Source: CAVXXD01 sp963765625 (lineage in GTDB: Bacteria > Actinomycetota > Geothermincolia > Geothermincolales > Geothermincolaceae). Taken from it: DNA of 64,000 bases. The position numbers and the translations under genes were made by a program. The notes beneath the pieces were generated by a model. The model saw only the letters and a program-made list of their open reading frames with translations, was not told where the DNA came from and did not search any database. The stretch is from NCBI GenBank assembly GCA_963765625.1, contig CAVXXD010000005.1:62001-126000 (forward strand), given 5' to 3'. Shown in pieces: positions 63,382-64,000 of the stretch (position 1 is its first letter; every line of letters begins with the position of its first letter).

Positions 63382-64000
63382 ATGTCAGAGGTATTGATCT
63401 ACGGCGCAGGGATGAGCGGCCTGATCGCAGCCTGCAACCTGGCACGGGAGGGTTACGACGTTACTGTCAGGGACCGCGAGGCGAGCTGGGGCGGGTCGCG
63501 CGTCTTCAACCCCTCAACCCACACCACCCCCCTGGACCTTGCCGCCACCTCTGAGTACATCGGCATCGACATCGCTCCCGCCTTCGTGCCGGTCAAGGTC
63601 AACAGCCTCTACTTCGGCGATTTCAGGTTTCCCATCCCGGCCGCCGGGGGCTACCACGTGGAGCGCAGCGACCGCCCCACCAGCATCGACGCCCTTCTTT
63701 ACAAGGAATGTGCCGACGCCGGGGTGAAGTTCGAGTTCGGAGTGGAACTCCGCAAGGAGGACCTGCCCGGCCTGCCCCCCGGCACCATCATCGCCTGCGG
63801 TCTCAACGAGGAAGCCTACCGGCACCTGGACATACCCTGCTCGGTCTGGTACGGCTGGCAGTCCCGAGGCGTAATCGAAGCCGAACGGGAAGGTGACAGC
63901 TGGATCTGGATGGACGAATGCATCAGCGAGTACGGTTACTGTTCCATGCTCAACGGCATCTACTTCGACCTGCTGCCCGACTATAAAAAAGAAGTGAGCC
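63382..64000 (+). CDS. FAD/NAD(P)-binding oxidoreductase, N-terminal part
   Basis: The first 206 codons of a flavoprotein cut by the window edge. The start VLIYGAGMSGLIAACNLA is a clear dinucleotide-binding fold, with DREASWGGSR following. Substrate unknown. GGAAAGGAG stands before the ATG. It is the third phytoene-desaturase-like or related flavoprotein in this window. Confidence 0.78.
   Translation, partial: MSEVLIYGAGMSGLIAACNLAREGYDVTVRDREASWGGSRVFNPSTHTTPLDLAATSEYIGIDIAPAFVPVKVNSLYFGDFRFPIPAAGGYHVERSDRPTSIDALLYKECADAGVKFEFGVELRKEDLPGLPPGTIIACGLNEEAYRHLDIPCSVWYGWQSRGVIEAEREGDSWIWMDECISEYGYCSMLNGIYFDLLPDYKKEVS

Noticed and set aside
1..64000. tRNA genes, CRISPR arrays, insertion sequences
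   Set aside because: No tRNA-like T-loop and acceptor pairs, no regular direct repeats and no transposase motifs were noticed on either strand.

Overview
The window is GC-rich, densely coded bacterial DNA with no rRNA, tRNA, CRISPR array or insertion sequence that I could see. The gene content suggests an anaerobic, probably acetogenic or CO-using bacterium with a DAP-type peptidoglycan wall. The absence of ftsA next to ftsZ, the type of AcsB and CooS, and the general style fit a deep-branching anaerobic Actinomycetota lineage (Geothermincolia- or Coriobacteriia-like). That placement is inference, and a clostridial relative is not excluded.

Left end (1-11525, all on the minus strand): a Wood-Ljungdahl operon in transcription order fhs, acsV, cooC, fchA, folD, acsD, cooS/acsA, acsB, acsC (cut by the window edge). 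It covers formate activation, the cyclohydrolase and dehydrogenase steps, the corrinoid protein and its reactivase, CODH with its nickel ATPase, and acetyl-CoA synthase. A good sigma-70-type promoter lies at 11675-11704. FolD lacks the residues for cyclohydrolase activity, and a separate cyclohydrolase gene sits beside it.

Middle left (11.7-28 kb): mixed metabolic and regulatory genes. These include an unusual radical SAM protein, alpha/beta hydrolase, lipid kinase, two FAD or FMN oxidoreductases, a GH57 branching enzyme, a FosX fosfomycin hydrolase, a fused CoA-transferase, an MBL hydrolase, a K+ channel, and two histidine-kinase-like proteins that lack a working ATPase domain.

Centre (28-49.8 kb, minus strand): a nearly complete division and cell wall cluster: mraZ, a 36-codon ORF, rsmH, ftsL, ftsI-type PBP, murE, murF, mraY, murD, ftsW, murG, murC, murB, ddl, ftsQ, ftsZ. 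It is followed by the radical SAM / DUF2344 / RNase G group. A promoter overlapped by MraZ boxes precedes mraZ, and ftsZ has its own promoter.

Right end (50-64 kb): CoA-linked metabolism (NDP-forming acyl-CoA synthetase-like protein, CoA-transferase, SDR, two thiolase-like proteins each with a DUF35 partner, FAD oxidoreductases), a DUF362 ferredoxin protein and a MazEF-type toxin-antitoxin pair. From about 57.2 to 63.0 kb, and at three places in the dcw cluster, genes carry single-base indels, nearly all insertions. I read these as sequence errors rather than real gene decay, and treat the genes as functional in the organism.
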